A stretch of 64,000 nucleotides of DNA from JAADFF01 sp013153035 (GTDB taxonomy: Bacteria; Coprothermobacterota; Coprothermobacteria; Coprothermobacterales; JAADFF01): assembly GCA_026184435.1 (NCBI GenBank), contig CP046447.1; one strand, written 5' to 3'. This document shows positions 8,237-17,394 of this stretch, one piece after another; within the stretch, counting starts at the first letter, position 1, and every line of letters starts with the position of its first letter. The notes beneath the pieces are model-generated. The model saw only the letters and a program-made list of their open reading frames with translations, was not told the origin of the DNA and did not search any database. Position numbers and translations under genes: made by a program.

Positions 8237-10567
8237 GTCGCTCTCATAATCTGTGCGTAATATCTGTCTTTTGCCTTGTGGTCCTTCGGGTGGGCTAACA
8301 ACACCGAGATCTTCTAGTTGGTCCATAATACGTGAAGCTCTATTAAAGCCCACCCGCAGTTTTCTCTGTAAAAACGAAACAGATGGTCTGTTGTGTTGCA
8401 CAATAAGTTTCCATGCTTCTCTTAGTAAGGGATCATAAGAGGTTGGTGAACTACCAGAGGATTTATCACTATCGCCAGATAACTCTATGAGATTGAGTTC
8501 TTCAAATTCTTGTGGGTATCGTCTACTCCAGTAGTCGACTATGGCATTGATATCTTCATCAGCTGTATATGCTCCCTGTATACGAATAGGATGTCTATAT
8601 CGAGGGGACATGAATAACATGTCTCCCATGCCAAGTAGTTTTTCTGCTCCTGCTGTGTCTAATATAACTCTGGAGTCGACTTGGGATGAGACAGCAAATG
8701 CAATTCTAGCCGGTACATTTGCTTTGATTAAACCGGTTATGACATCCGTTGATGGTCTTTGGGTGGCAAGGATAAGGTGGATACCGGCGGCGCGGGCGAG
8801 TTGAGCGAGTCTTGCTATCTTCTGTTCTGTCTCACCGGCGGATACCATCATAAGGTCGGCAAGCTCATCTATAATGATGACAATATATGGAAGTCTTTGA
8901 GATGGTTCTACTTTGCTGTTAAATGATTCTATAGATCTAACACCATGTTCCTTTAGTAACCTGTATCTTCGATCCATTTCCCTTATCATCCACTCTAACC
9001 CGGCCACTGCCTCACTTGCTTCTGTTAGAATGGGAAATATTAAATGGGGTAGATGAGCATAAGGACTGAGTTCTACTCTCTTGGGGTCGACAAGCATTAG
9101 ACGGAGATGATCAGGTGATGCTTTCATAAGCATACCGACAAGTATAGTGTTTATGCATACGCTTTTACCAGATCCTGTAGCACCTGCAATAAGTAGATGT
9201 GGTTGTTTCCTTAGGTCTTCTACTACAGGTCTTCCGGTAACATCAAGACCTAATACAAGAGGTGTTGGTGAATTAAGATCTGTAAATGCCTTTGTACGTA
9301 TGATACTGCTGATGTGTACGGTTCCAGAGATACTGTTAGGTACTTCTATGGCAATTGTTTGTGGTTTACGAGGCACAGATAGTTCCAACCTGATGTTTCT
9401 AACGCCCAGTGCTGTGGCAATGTCTGTACTAAGACGTTTAATCTTGTCAACGCGTGTTCCCTTAGGTATTTTAATCTCATATCTTGATACTCTTGGTCCA
9501 ATTTGAAGCTGACTGAGTTCTCCATCAATACCAAACTCTGACAGTAGATCAAGTATTATACCGGCATTTCTTTCGGCCTCTGGTCTAACTTTATCGAGAT
9601 AATCTGGTGGAGTATGACTAATAAGGTGAATAGGAACATCGTTAATTTCGCTATGAGAATATGTTGGTGTGCTTGCAGATTGTATGGTGTTTGGTAAAGG
9701 TTTTTTTGCGGATACTGTTTTTCTCTCTGATGGCTGAGCTTTCTTTTTTTCGTTTGGTTGTTGGGGTTTTAGTGGTATAACCTTTTCTTCTTGTGGCTTG
9801 GTAATTTTTTCGGTCTTTTGCTGTTTAGATGATGGTATAACTTCAGTTTCTTCCCATGATCGCTTAATAACATTTTTGCCTTCTGGTCCAAGCAGTATTA
9901 CCTGATCTCCTTGTTCCATATTGTTGGTTTCATTGCTTTCTTTTGTCTTATGTTTTTTTTCGGATAATGTGATTTCTGGAATATCTTCGGAAGATAGAAC
10001 GATAATCTTCTCTTCATTCTCACGGTTATTACCAATAGGTGATTGTGTAGGTTCTTGTACTTGTTTAGTAGGAGTTGTATGAACGGTATTTCTCTTGGAA
10101 AGTGTATGTTTTCGTGTTTTTTTCATGACTATAAGTAATAGTTTGAATAACACCATAGCTACGATGATAATACCTATCATCCATAAACCGTATTTGATAT
10201 ATGCCATATATTGGTTTTTAACATCTGCTGGAATTTGGAGATAAGAAAAGAAGTTACGCCATGCCCTAATGGATTCTGTTGTGTATATATATAACATTTT
10301 CACATATTTGCTTCCCCAAACTACGGCGATGGCAAACAGTGCTAAAAGGATTAGTGAAGTTATACCGAGAATAACTATCTTGAAACCAAATATAAACTTT
10401 TTCAATAGATTTTTCTTTTTCTTTGCTCTTTTTTTTGTAGGTATCTGTTTTGTTTTATAACTTGTCTGTTTACCTTGCTTTTTTTCTTGCGAGCGCGCTG
10501 TTTTTAAAGTTTGTCGTTTGGTACCACTTGAGGTTTTGTATATGCGTTGCTTTCTTTTTCTTTTCAT
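8231..10567 (-). CDS. ftsK: FtsK/SpoIIIE family DNA translocase
   Basis: Membrane-anchored motor that pumps chromosome termini through the closing septum. Of 778 aa, residues 1-50 are very basic. Two membrane segments follow (about 57-84 and 122-148), fewer than the usual four. Residues ~150-315 are a charged, low-complexity linker. The motor then follows, with Walker A GATGSGKS at 462-469 and the LVDPKRVELSPY motif after it. The C-terminal ~65 residues are the winged-helix gamma domain that reads orientation sequences (GFNRASRIMDQLE). No clear ribosome binding site precedes the ATG at 10567. It is transcribed alone and convergent with purB. Confidence 0.94.
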   Translation of the reverse strand: MKRKRKQRIYKTSSGTKRQTLKTARSQEKKQGKQTSYKTKQIPTKKRAKKKKNLLKKFIFGFKIVILGITSLILLALFAIAVVWGSKYVKMLYIYTTESIRAWRNFFSYLQIPADVKNQYMAYIKYGLWMIGIIIVAMVLFKLLLIVMKKTRKHTLSKRNTVHTTPTKQVQEPTQSPIGNNRENEEKIIVLSSEDIPEITLSEKKHKTKESNETNNMEQGDQVILLGPEGKNVIKRSWEETEVIPSSKQQKTEKITKPQEEKVIPLKPQQPNEKKKAQPSERKTVSAKKPLPNTIQSASTPTYSHSEINDVPIHLISHTPPDYLDKVRPEAERNAGIILDLLSEFGIDGELSQLQIGPRVSRYEIKIPKGTRVDKIKRLSTDIATALGVRNIRLELSVPRKPQTIAIEVPNSISGTVHISSIIRTKAFTDLNSPTPLVLGLDVTGRPVVEDLRKQPHLLIAGATGSGKSVCINTILVGMLMKASPDHLRLMLVDPKRVELSPYAHLPHLIFPILTEASEAVAGLEWMIREMDRRYRLLKEHGVRSIESFNSKVEPSQRLPYIVIIIDELADLMMVSAGETEQKIARLAQLARAAGIHLILATQRPSTDVITGLIKANVPARIAFAVSSQVDSRVILDTAGAEKLLGMGDMLFMSPRYRHPIRIQGAYTADEDINAIVDYWSRRYPQEFEELNLIELSGDSDKSSGSSPTSYDPLLREAWKLIVQHNRPSVSFLQRKLRVGFNRASRIMDQLEDLGVVSPPEGPQGKRQILRTDYESDL

Positions 10568-10602
10568 AGCGGTGATAGTATAACATAAATGGGGAGGAAG
10601 AT

Positions 10603-11538
10603 ATGGTTAGGGATAGCTTTTTGAAGAGATTGTATATGGAAATAAAGAGGTATCCATGTTTGTTAGGTGATGTTATTGCTATTGCCGTATCCGGTGGTGT
10701 GGATTCTATGGTCTTACTTGAAAGTGTTTTCATGCTTCGTGAAGCTCCTCTTCTTAAGGATAAGAAATTTTTTGTTGTTACCATAGATCATGGCATTAGA
10801 GATGATTCTGCTGAGGAAGTAAAGTTTGTGGAAAAACTTGCACGGAGAAGAAATATGATTCCTTTGGTATATAAATTGTCTCCAGAAAGCTTTTCGGAAC
10901 ACTATTTACATGTAAAACGGAAGGAGATATGGAACGACGTTATTCATAATTATGGTATTGACAAGATATGGCTTGCACACCACAAAGATGATGTTATAGA
11001 GCATGTTTTATTGCAGCTACTTAGAGGTGAAGAGATAAGGGGATTGACATCTTTGAAACGGTGTGCCGGTTATATTGCAAGACCTCTCCTGTCTTTTTCT
11101 AAAGATGATATAAAATCGTTTGCTTCCAGACACAAGATCAAGTATTTTGAAGACATAACAAATAACGACATATCTATTCCACGGAATTTCATTAGGCATA
11201 AAATCGTTCCTCAACTAAGGCAAAAGTTTGACATTTATAATATATGGCGTTCTTATAATGCTTTAACGTTGCAGAGAGAGGCATTGGATATACAGATAGA
11301 AAACTTTGTAAGAAATCATGCTAAAATATCAGAAAATACTGTAGTGATAAACGGAAGTTGGCCCGTAGTAGTGGAGGCCAGCATTTTTATTTTAAAAGGG
11401 TGGGGTATAACCCCATCTGGGAGGCTTGTTGAACGGTTAAATGAGCTTTGGATGAAGCATGCGGGTAGTAAAGTTGTATGGAAGGATATTAGCATTATTA
11501 AAACAGATAAAGGTGTAAAAATAATAAGGGGGGATTAA
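10603..11538 (+). CDS. tilS: tRNA(Ile)-lysidine synthase
   Basis: Modifies C34 of tRNA-Ile(CAU) to lysidine so that it reads AUA. The PP-loop ATPase motif AVSGGVDSMVLL is near residue 30, followed by VTIDHGIR and LAHHKDD, as in TilS. 311 aa corresponds to the catalytic domain plus a short C-terminal part; it is shorter than E. coli TilS (~430). ATG follows GGGGAGGAAG. A TATAAC box at 10579-10584 is a weak promoter candidate divergent from ftsK. It forms the tilS-hpt-ftsH cluster common in Firmicutes, sharing one base (TAATG) with hpt. Confidence 0.93.
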   Translation: MVRDSFLKRLYMEIKRYPCLLGDVIAIAVSGGVDSMVLLESVFMLREAPLLKDKKFFVVTIDHGIRDDSAEEVKFVEKLARRRNMIPLVYKLSPESFSEHYLHVKRKEIWNDVIHNYGIDKIWLAHHKDDVIEHVLLQLLRGEEIRGLTSLKRCAGYIARPLLSFSKDDIKSFASRHKIKYFEDITNNDISIPRNFIRHKIVPQLRQKFDIYNIWRSYNALTLQREALDIQIENFVRNHAKISENTVVINGSWPVVVEASIFILKGWGITPSGRLVERLNELWMKHAGSKVVWKDISIIKTDKGVKIIRGD

Positions 11539-12053
11539 TGTTGAAAGTTCTTTTGTCAGATATTCAAATAAAAGATGCTGTTAAGAGACTTGCCGCTGAG
11601 GTTATGGAAAATCATCCTGATGGCGTACTTCTTGTTGGGGTTTTGAAGGGGGCATTTGTTTTTTTGGCGGACCTTCTTAGAGAGTTTCCAGCCGATTACA
11701 ATGTATCTGTTGATTTTGTTCAGGTGTCTAGTTATTCCGGTACAGAAAGTACAGGGCTTGTGAAATTTCTTAAGGATATAGATCAGCCCATAGAGGGAAG
11801 AGACGTTATTCTTGTGGAGGATATTGTTGATACTGGTCTTACTCTGCAAAGACTTTATGAGATTTTTCTCGCCCGCCATCCCAAAACACTAGAAGTAATG
11901 GTTCTTCTTGATAAGAAAGAGAGAAGACAGGTAGATGTACCTATTCACTACACAGGCTTCGTTATCCCTGATGAGTTTGTTATAGGATATGGTCTTGATT
12001 ATAATGAGCGTTTTAGAAATCTTCCATATGTAGGAGTGTATGAAGGAGAGTGA
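11538..12053 (+). CDS. hpt: Hypoxanthine phosphoribosyltransferase
   Basis: Purine salvage enzyme converting hypoxanthine or guanine plus PRPP to IMP or GMP. The PRPP-binding signature VILVEDIVDTGLTL lies around residue 95, preceded by the flexible-loop region VQVSSYSGTEST; GVLKGAFVFLADL and DEFVIGYGLDY near the C terminus are also typical of HPRT. 171 aa is the standard bacterial size. Its start codon overlaps the tilS stop by one base and ftsH begins 8 bases after it, so all three should be co-transcribed. Confidence 0.95.
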   Translation: MLKVLLSDIQIKDAVKRLAAEVMENHPDGVLLVGVLKGAFVFLADLLREFPADYNVSVDFVQVSSYSGTESTGLVKFLKDIDQPIEGRDVILVEDIVDTGLTLQRLYEIFLARHPKTLEVMVLLDKKERRQVDVPIHYTGFVIPDEFVIGYGLDYNERFRNLPYVGVYEGE

Positions 12054-12060
12054 TTGATCT

Positions 12061-13923
12061 GTGAGTAGGAAGAGTTATAAAAACGGAGGTTTGAAACCCA
12101 CACCAATATTATGGATGCTGCTGGCCGCTATGATGTTTTTCCTCATATGGGCCATGTGGGGACAAGGAATTCCTCCCAAAACAATTTATCTTAATGAATT
12201 TTTGCAGTATATGGAAGACGGTAAAATTACCGTTGTAAAAATTAGTGGTGATACTATTACTGGTATTGGCACCGATGGTAGAGAATATGTTATTGACACA
12301 GATACTGAAGCTGTTAAAGATATTATTTTAAAGAAGGCTTTGGAGTTAAAGGATGTCAATGTTATAACAGCTAAGGATACATCCTACCTGTATTGGAACA
12401 TATTCCTAAATTTCATTCCTACACTGCTATTTATTGTGCTTATTATCTTTATGTTTAAGCAAATGAGCGGTGCCGGTGGAGGAGGAGGTCAGGCATTTAC
12501 TTTTGCTAAAAGTAAGGCCAAGCTATTTCTTGACAAGAGACCGCCAGTAACATTTGATGATGTTGCCGGTGCCGATGAAGCAAAACAAGAACTTATGGAG
12601 GTTGTAGATTTTCTGAAGAATCCTGCCAAGTATAAAAAACTTGGAGCTCGTATACCTAAGGGAGTATTGCTTGTCGGTCCTCCTGGTTGCGGTAAGACAC
12701 TGCTTGCTCGGGCAACAGCTGGTGAGGCTGGAGTACCTTTCTTTAGTGTTAGTGGTTCTGAGTTTGTTGAGTTGTTTGTCGGCGTTGGTGCTGCCCGTGT
12801 AAGGGATTTGTTCCAACAGGCTCGTAAACATGCTCCTTGTATCGTCTTTATAGACGAAATAGATGCAGTAGGTAGACACAGAGGTGCTGGCCTTGGAGGA
12901 GGACATGATGAAAGAGAGCAAACTCTTAATCAGCTCCTTGTGGAAATGGATGGCTTTGATTCGTATTCTGGTATTATCGTGCTTGCCGCTACCAATAGAC
13001 CGGACATTCTTGACCCAGCTCTGCTCAGGCCAGGTCGTTTTGATAGGCGTGTTGTTGTTGATTATCCTGACAAAGAGGGTAGAAAAAAGATACTTCAAAT
13101 ACACATGCGCGGTAAACCGGTAGATTCTACAGTAGATGTTGATGTATTAGCCGATATGACAGTAGGTTTCAGCGGTGCAGACCTTGAAAATCTTGTCAAT
13201 GAGGCTGCACTATTGGCAGCGCGCAAAAATAGAGACACTATTCTTATGGAAGACTTTGAAGAGGCATTTGAAAAGGTTATTCTTGGTCCTAAAAAGTCTA
13301 GAAAGCTTCGTGAGGAGGATAAGAAGATTACAGCATATCATGAGGCCGGTCATGCACTAGTGAAAAAACTTGTTAAGCATTCCGACCCTATTCACAAGAT
13401 ATCTATTGTTCCTAGGGGTATGGCATTGGGATATGTTATGGATAAACCTTCCAGCGATAGAGTGAACTACTCTAAAGTAGAGATTCTTGATAAGATTGCC
13501 GGTCTTCTTGGTGGTCGTGTAGCTGAAGAAGTTGTATTTGGTCACGATAACATTACGACTGGTGCAGAGAATGATCTTCAGAGAGCTACAGATCTTGCTA
13601 GAAAGATGATTGTTGAGTGGGGTATGAGTGACATTATAGGTCCTATGTTTCTTGAAGAGAAGAAAAACGAGGTTTTCCTTGGCAGGGAAATTGCAAGGTA
13701 TAAAAACTATTCCGAGTCTACAGCCAAACTAATAGATGCGGAAGTGAAACGCATTATTATGGAACAGTATAGAAGGGTAAAGAACATGCTTGAGATGAAT
13801 AGACATCTCTTAGATGAGATTGCTCAAACCCTTATAGAAAAAGAGGTCATGACGGAGGAAGAGCTTGATAATATCATAAAGAAACATATGGGAGAAAATG
13901 GCTCTGATGAGCCACAACAATAA
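12061..13923 (+). CDS. ftsH: ATP-dependent zinc metalloprotease FtsH
   Basis: Membrane AAA+ protease that degrades misassembled membrane proteins and unstable regulators. 620 aa. Two transmembrane segments (about 14-32 and 113-134) flank a ~75-residue extracytoplasmic part. The AAA domain has Walker A GPPGCGKT at 206-213, Walker B IVFIDEID and the second region of homology near NRPDILDPALLRPGRFDRR. The zinc motif HEAGH is at 427-431, with the third-ligand region TGAENDLQRAT further on. The start is GTG. It ends the tilS-hpt-ftsH unit, and the methylmalonyl-CoA mutase operon starts 17 bases later. Confidence 0.97.
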   Translation: MSRKSYKNGGLKPTPILWMLLAAMMFFLIWAMWGQGIPPKTIYLNEFLQYMEDGKITVVKISGDTITGIGTDGREYVIDTDTEAVKDIILKKALELKDVNVITAKDTSYLYWNIFLNFIPTLLFIVLIIFMFKQMSGAGGGGGQAFTFAKSKAKLFLDKRPPVTFDDVAGADEAKQELMEVVDFLKNPAKYKKLGARIPKGVLLVGPPGCGKTLLARATAGEAGVPFFSVSGSEFVELFVGVGAARVRDLFQQARKHAPCIVFIDEIDAVGRHRGAGLGGGHDEREQTLNQLLVEMDGFDSYSGIIVLAATNRPDILDPALLRPGRFDRRVVVDYPDKEGRKKILQIHMRGKPVDSTVDVDVLADMTVGFSGADLENLVNEAALLAARKNRDTILMEDFEEAFEKVILGPKKSRKLREEDKKITAYHEAGHALVKKLVKHSDPIHKISIVPRGMALGYVMDKPSSDRVNYSKVEILDKIAGLLGGRVAEEVVFGHDNITTGAENDLQRATDLARKMIVEWGMSDIIGPMFLEEKKNEVFLGREIARYKNYSESTAKLIDAEVKRIIMEQYRRVKNMLEMNRHLLDEIAQTLIEKEVMTEEELDNIIKKHMGENGSDEPQQ

Positions 13924-13940
13924 AGAAGAGGTGAGCGGGC

Positions 13941-15623
13941 ATGGAAGACAGAAAGAAGATTGCGGAAGTGAAAGAAGACTGGCTGTCTACAGATTATGCC
14001 AAGTTTGTGGCTAAAGTACCTGAGAGAAAGCAGCCATTTATGCTTGACTCTGGTATTGAAATCGATCCTCTGTACACCCCAGCCGATCTTGATGAAGATT
14101 GGAGTTATCTCGAGAGGTTAGGTTTTCCAGGTAGGTATCCTTTTACCCGTGGTGTGTATCCTACAATGTATAGAGGTCGTTTCTGGACCATGAGACAGTA
14201 TGCCGGCTTTGGTACAGCTGAAGAGTCTAATCAGCGTTTTAAGTATCTTCTTGAACAAGGGCAGACGGGTCTTTCTGTTGCATTCGACCTTCCTACTCAG
14301 CTAGGATATGATTCTGACCATGACCTAGCCATTGGTGAGGTGGGTAAGGTTGGTGTTGCCATAGATTCTGTAGAAGATATGCATGTTTTGTTTGATGGTA
14401 TACCCCTTGATAAAGTGTCTACATCAATGACGATCAATGCTCCTGCTGCGATACTCCTTGCTATGTATATTGTTGTAGCAGAAGAAAAAGGTATAGACCG
14501 TAAAGTGCTAAGAGGTACTATTCAGAACGATATTCTTAAAGAATATGTCGCAAGGGGAACATATATCTTTCCTCCCCGTCCTTCTATGAGACTCATTGCC
14601 GATACCATTATGTTCTGTGCCGAAGAGGTGCCAAAGTGGAATCCTATTTCCATTTCCGGTTATCATATCAGAGAGTCTGGTTCTACTGCTGTTCAGGAAA
14701 TAGCGTTTACACTTGGTGATGCTATTGAATATGTTAAGACTGTTATTGAAAAAGGTATGGATGTGGATAAATTTGCCGCAAGGTTATCCTTCTTCTTTGC
14801 ATCTCACAATAATTTCTTTGAAGAAATAGCTAAGTTCCGTGCAGCAAGAAGGGTTTGGGCTAAGATTATGAAGGAGAAATTTGGTGCCCAGAATCCAAAG
14901 AGTATGATGCTCAGATTTCATACTCAGACCGCTGGAAGTACATTGACAGCTCAGCAGCCTCTAAACAACATTGTGCGTGTTGCCATTCAAGCACTAGCTG
15001 CCGTTATTGGTGGTACACAGTCTCTTCATACAAATTCTTATGATGAAGCTTTGTCTTTGCCAACGGAGGAGTCAGTTACCGTTGCTCTTCGTACCCAGCA
15101 GATTATTGCTTATGAATCTGGTGTTGCCGATGTTATTGATGGTATTGGTGGTAGTTATTATGTTGAGAAACTTACCGACGAGATAGAGAAGAGAGTATGG
15201 GAATATCTTGACAAGATTGAGAAGATGGGCGGTATGGTCCCTGCTATTGAAGAGGGATATATTCAGCAAGAGATTACCGATGCCGCATATCAGTATTACA
15301 AGGCTGTTGCAGAGGGGGAAAAGGTTGTTGTCGGTGTCAATAAGTTTGTTGACCCTAATGAGGACCTTACTAAATTCCACCTGCATAGGGCTGATCCAAC
15401 AGTGAGAGAGAAGCAGATAAGAAAACTGAAAGAACTTCGTGCAAAAAGAGATAATCAGAAAGTGAGAAAACTTCTAGATGAGTTGAAGAAAGCCGCCGAA
15501 GATGAGAATACTAATCTTATGCCATATATTATCGAAGCTGTTAGGGCACGTGCAACACTTGGTGAAATTACAGATGTACTCAGAGAGGTCTTTGGTGAAT
15601 ATAGACCTCCGGTAATCTTCTAA
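13941..15623 (+). CDS. Methylmalonyl-CoA mutase, catalytic (large) subunit
   Basis: TIM-barrel subunit of the B12-dependent mutase that interconverts succinyl-CoA and methylmalonyl-CoA. 560 aa, without the cobalamin domain, as in archaeal and many anaerobic bacterial two-part mutases. YPTMY holds the equivalent of catalytic Tyr89 (here Tyr77), and PPRPSMRLIAD holds the CoA-carboxylate Arg (Arg207 in Propionibacterium numbering). Tyr plus Arg argues for methylmalonyl-CoA over isobutyryl-CoA (Phe/Gln) or hydroxyisobutyryl-CoA substrates. QTGLSVAFDLPTQLGYDSD and STSMTINAPAAILLAMY are characteristic. It begins an eight-gene operon for propionate metabolism. Confidence 0.94.
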   Translation: MEDRKKIAEVKEDWLSTDYAKFVAKVPERKQPFMLDSGIEIDPLYTPADLDEDWSYLERLGFPGRYPFTRGVYPTMYRGRFWTMRQYAGFGTAEESNQRFKYLLEQGQTGLSVAFDLPTQLGYDSDHDLAIGEVGKVGVAIDSVEDMHVLFDGIPLDKVSTSMTINAPAAILLAMYIVVAEEKGIDRKVLRGTIQNDILKEYVARGTYIFPPRPSMRLIADTIMFCAEEVPKWNPISISGYHIRESGSTAVQEIAFTLGDAIEYVKTVIEKGMDVDKFAARLSFFFASHNNFFEEIAKFRAARRVWAKIMKEKFGAQNPKSMMLRFHTQTAGSTLTAQQPLNNIVRVAIQALAAVIGGTQSLHTNSYDEALSLPTEESVTVALRTQQIIAYESGVADVIDGIGGSYYVEKLTDEIEKRVWEYLDKIEKMGGMVPAIEEGYIQQEITDAAYQYYKAVAEGEKVVVGVNKFVDPNEDLTKFHLHRADPTVREKQIRKLKELRAKRDNQKVRKLLDELKKAAEDENTNLMPYIIEAVRARATLGEITDVLREVFGEYRPPVIF

Positions 15624-15636
15624 GGGGGTGGCAGGG

Positions 15637-16050
15637 ATGGCAGATAAAGTGGTAAGAGTACTTGTTGGTAAACCTGGACTTGATGGGCATGATAGAGCAG
15701 CAAAGGTTATGGCCCGTGCTCTTAGAGATGCAGGTTTTGAAGTAATATATACAGGTATCCGTCAGACACCAGCTCAGGTGGCTCAGACGGCTGTTCAGGA
15801 GGATGTTGATGTTATTGTTCTTAATAACCTTACAGGTGCACACCTTGAAGTTTTCCCACTTGTAGTAGAAGAACTAAAGAAGAGAGGCAGAGATGATATC
15901 TATGTTTTGGCGACAGGAGTTATCCCCTTTGAAGATGTAGAACCATTAAAAGAGAAGGGTATTGATGAGGTTTTTGGCCCGGGTACAGGTCCTATACATG
16001 TTATTAATTGGATTAAAGAGCATGTATTAGGTGAGAAACAAGGTGAGTAA
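15637..16050 (+). CDS. Methylmalonyl-CoA mutase, cobalamin-binding (small) subunit
   Basis: B12-binding Rossmann-like subunit that completes the mutase. I start it at ATG 15637, 6 bases after AGGGGGTG; GTG 15628 would add three residues. GLDGHDRAAK supplies the lower axial ligand His18, but the usual DxHxxG reads DGHDRA. The SxL motif reads NNL (63-65) and the GG motif before VIP reads TG (93-94). The D and H are kept, so cobalamin binding is still likely. The ending FGPGTG is typical. Its gene lies 13 bases after the large subunit and overlaps meaB by 8. Confidence 0.88.
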   Translation: MADKVVRVLVGKPGLDGHDRAAKVMARALRDAGFEVIYTGIRQTPAQVAQTAVQEDVDVIVLNNLTGAHLEVFPLVVEELKKRGRDDIYVLATGVIPFEDVEPLKEKGIDEVFGPGTGPIHVINWIKEHVLGEKQGE

Positions 16051-16990
16051 GAAAAAAAGACTTGTTCTCACGGAAGAAGAGGTTTTTCGTCGTCTGATAC
16101 AGGGCGATGAAGTTGGACTTGCAAGAGCTTTATCGATGATATACAGGGAGGAGGCTACCTCCTCCCTGCTTTCTCGTATATATGCTTATAATGCCGATAA
16201 GAAGCATAAATCTAAAGTTATTGGTATTACCGGGGCTGGTGGGGTTGGTAAAAGTACACTGATTTCTGTGCTTGCTGAAGCATTGCTAAAGAAAGGCCTG
16301 CGGATAGGTATTATTGCCGTTGACCCATCAAGTCCTAAAACAGGTGGTGCACTACTTGGAGACCGTATTCGCCTTCAACATCTATTTCCCAATCCTAACC
16401 TCTTTTTTAGAAGTTTTTCTAGTAGAGGTATGGTGGGAGGTATTAATCCATTTATCTTTGATGCGGTTGCTGTTCTTGAAGCAGCATCGTTTGATTACAT
16501 CATCATTGAAACTCTAGGGATAGGTCAAGACGAGATAGATATTGTTCATATGTGTGACCTTACGGCACTCGTTATTGCTCCAGGACTTGGAGACGATGTA
16601 CAGTTCCTCAAAAGTGGAGTTATCGAGTTGGTGGACCTTATTGTTATGAATAAATCTGATCTGCCTACTGCTTCAAGAACAGTAGGTATTCTTAACTCAT
16701 ATACTCGGATGGTAGAGAATCATCCTGATATTATTAAGCTGTCTGCATACAAAAAGCAAGGTATTATGGAACTTATAGAATATATCGATAACAAGTGGCA
16801 GGAACTGTTGGACAATGGTTCGCTTGAGAAGAGGAGAATGGAGCGTTGGAAGTTTCAAGTAGGTAATTGGATGAGATATATTATAGGTAAAAGGATACAT
16901 AAGTTTGTCGAGAAAGGAGAGGTTAATCCCAAGGCTTCTCCTTATGAAATAGCAATATCAACTCTAAAAGAGTGGGGGTGTGAGGTATGA
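16043..16990 (+). CDS. meaB: MeaB-type G protein chaperone of methylmalonyl-CoA mutase
   Basis: P-loop GTPase (ArgK/MeaB family) that loads and protects the cobalamin of acyl-CoA mutases. Walker A is GAGGVGKST; AVDPSSPKTGGALLGDRIR is the diagnostic switch region; ETLGIGQDEID is the switch II/III area, usually ETVGVGQ. The guanine-specificity motif is MNKSD. GTG at 16043 is preferred, with AGGTGAG 7 bases upstream; GTG 16031 lacks a binding site. 315 aa is normal. It overlaps the small mutase subunit by 8 bases and the epimerase by 4, a fixed neighbourhood for this chaperone. A strong hairpin lies at codons 34-42. Confidence 0.93.
   Translation: MSKKKRLVLTEEEVFRRLIQGDEVGLARALSMIYREEATSSLLSRIYAYNADKKHKSKVIGITGAGGVGKSTLISVLAEALLKKGLRIGIIAVDPSSPKTGGALLGDRIRLQHLFPNPNLFFRSFSSRGMVGGINPFIFDAVAVLEAASFDYIIIETLGIGQDEIDIVHMCDLTALVIAPGLGDDVQFLKSGVIELVDLIVMNKSDLPTASRTVGILNSYTRMVENHPDIIKLSAYKKQGIMELIEYIDNKWQELLDNGSLEKRRMERWKFQVGNWMRYIIGKRIHKFVEKGEVNPKASPYEIAISTLKEWGCEV
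16144..16168 (+). promoter_or_regulatory. Terminator-like hairpin inside meaB
   Basis: CAGGGAGGAGG (16144-16154) pairs perfectly with CCTCCTCCCTG (16158-16168) around a 3-base loop, followed by CTTTCTCG. It lies about 100 bases after the meaB start, within codons 34-42. The stem is as strong as the true terminators in the window, but the T tract is weak. Confidence 0.4.
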
Positions 16991-17388
16991 AAGTAGACCA
17001 TATAGCTATTGCCGTTAAGAGTTTAGACGAGGCAACTAAAGTCTATTCTGACCTGTTTGGTAAAGGTCCCGATCACTTTGAAGAGGTAGAGGAGCAGAAG
17101 GTTAAAACAGCTATCTATTATCTTGGTGATGTGCGTATAGAACTTCTTGAGCCAACATCTGATGACAGTCCTATAGCCAAATTCATAGAAAAAAGAGGCG
17201 AAGGTCTTCATCATGTTGCATATAAAGTGGATGATCTTGAGGCTAAACTTGCTGAGCTAAAAGAAAAGGGGTTCAGACTTATTGACGAGAAACCCAGAGT
17301 AGGTGCAGAGGGTAAACTCATTGCATTTGTGCATCCTAAATCTGTTGTTGGTGTGCTTACTGAACTTACTCAGGATGCAAAGGAGTGA
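16987..17388 (+). CDS. mce: Methylmalonyl-CoA epimerase
   Basis: Vicinal oxygen chelate (VOC) fold enzyme that interconverts the 2R and 2S epimers of methylmalonyl-CoA, linking the carboxyltransferase to the mutase. The metal-ligand His is in KVDHIAIAV at the N terminus; GLHHVAYKVDDLEA and LLEPTSDDSPIAKF are the usual epimerase motifs. 133 aa is the normal length. The start overlaps the meaB stop by ATGA and the carboxyltransferase starts 6 bases after its stop. The protein needs a divalent metal and acts in the cytoplasm. Confidence 0.95.
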   Translation: MKVDHIAIAVKSLDEATKVYSDLFGKGPDHFEEVEEQKVKTAIYYLGDVRIELLEPTSDDSPIAKFIEKRGEGLHHVAYKVDDLEAKLAELKEKGFRLIDEKPRVGAEGKLIAFVHPKSVVGVLTELTQDAKE

Positions 17389-17394
17389 TTGATT

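Noticed and set aside
11402..11416. TGGGGT/ACCCCA hairpin in tilS
   Set aside because: Only 6 bp with a 3-base loop, no T tract, late in the gene; compatible with chance.
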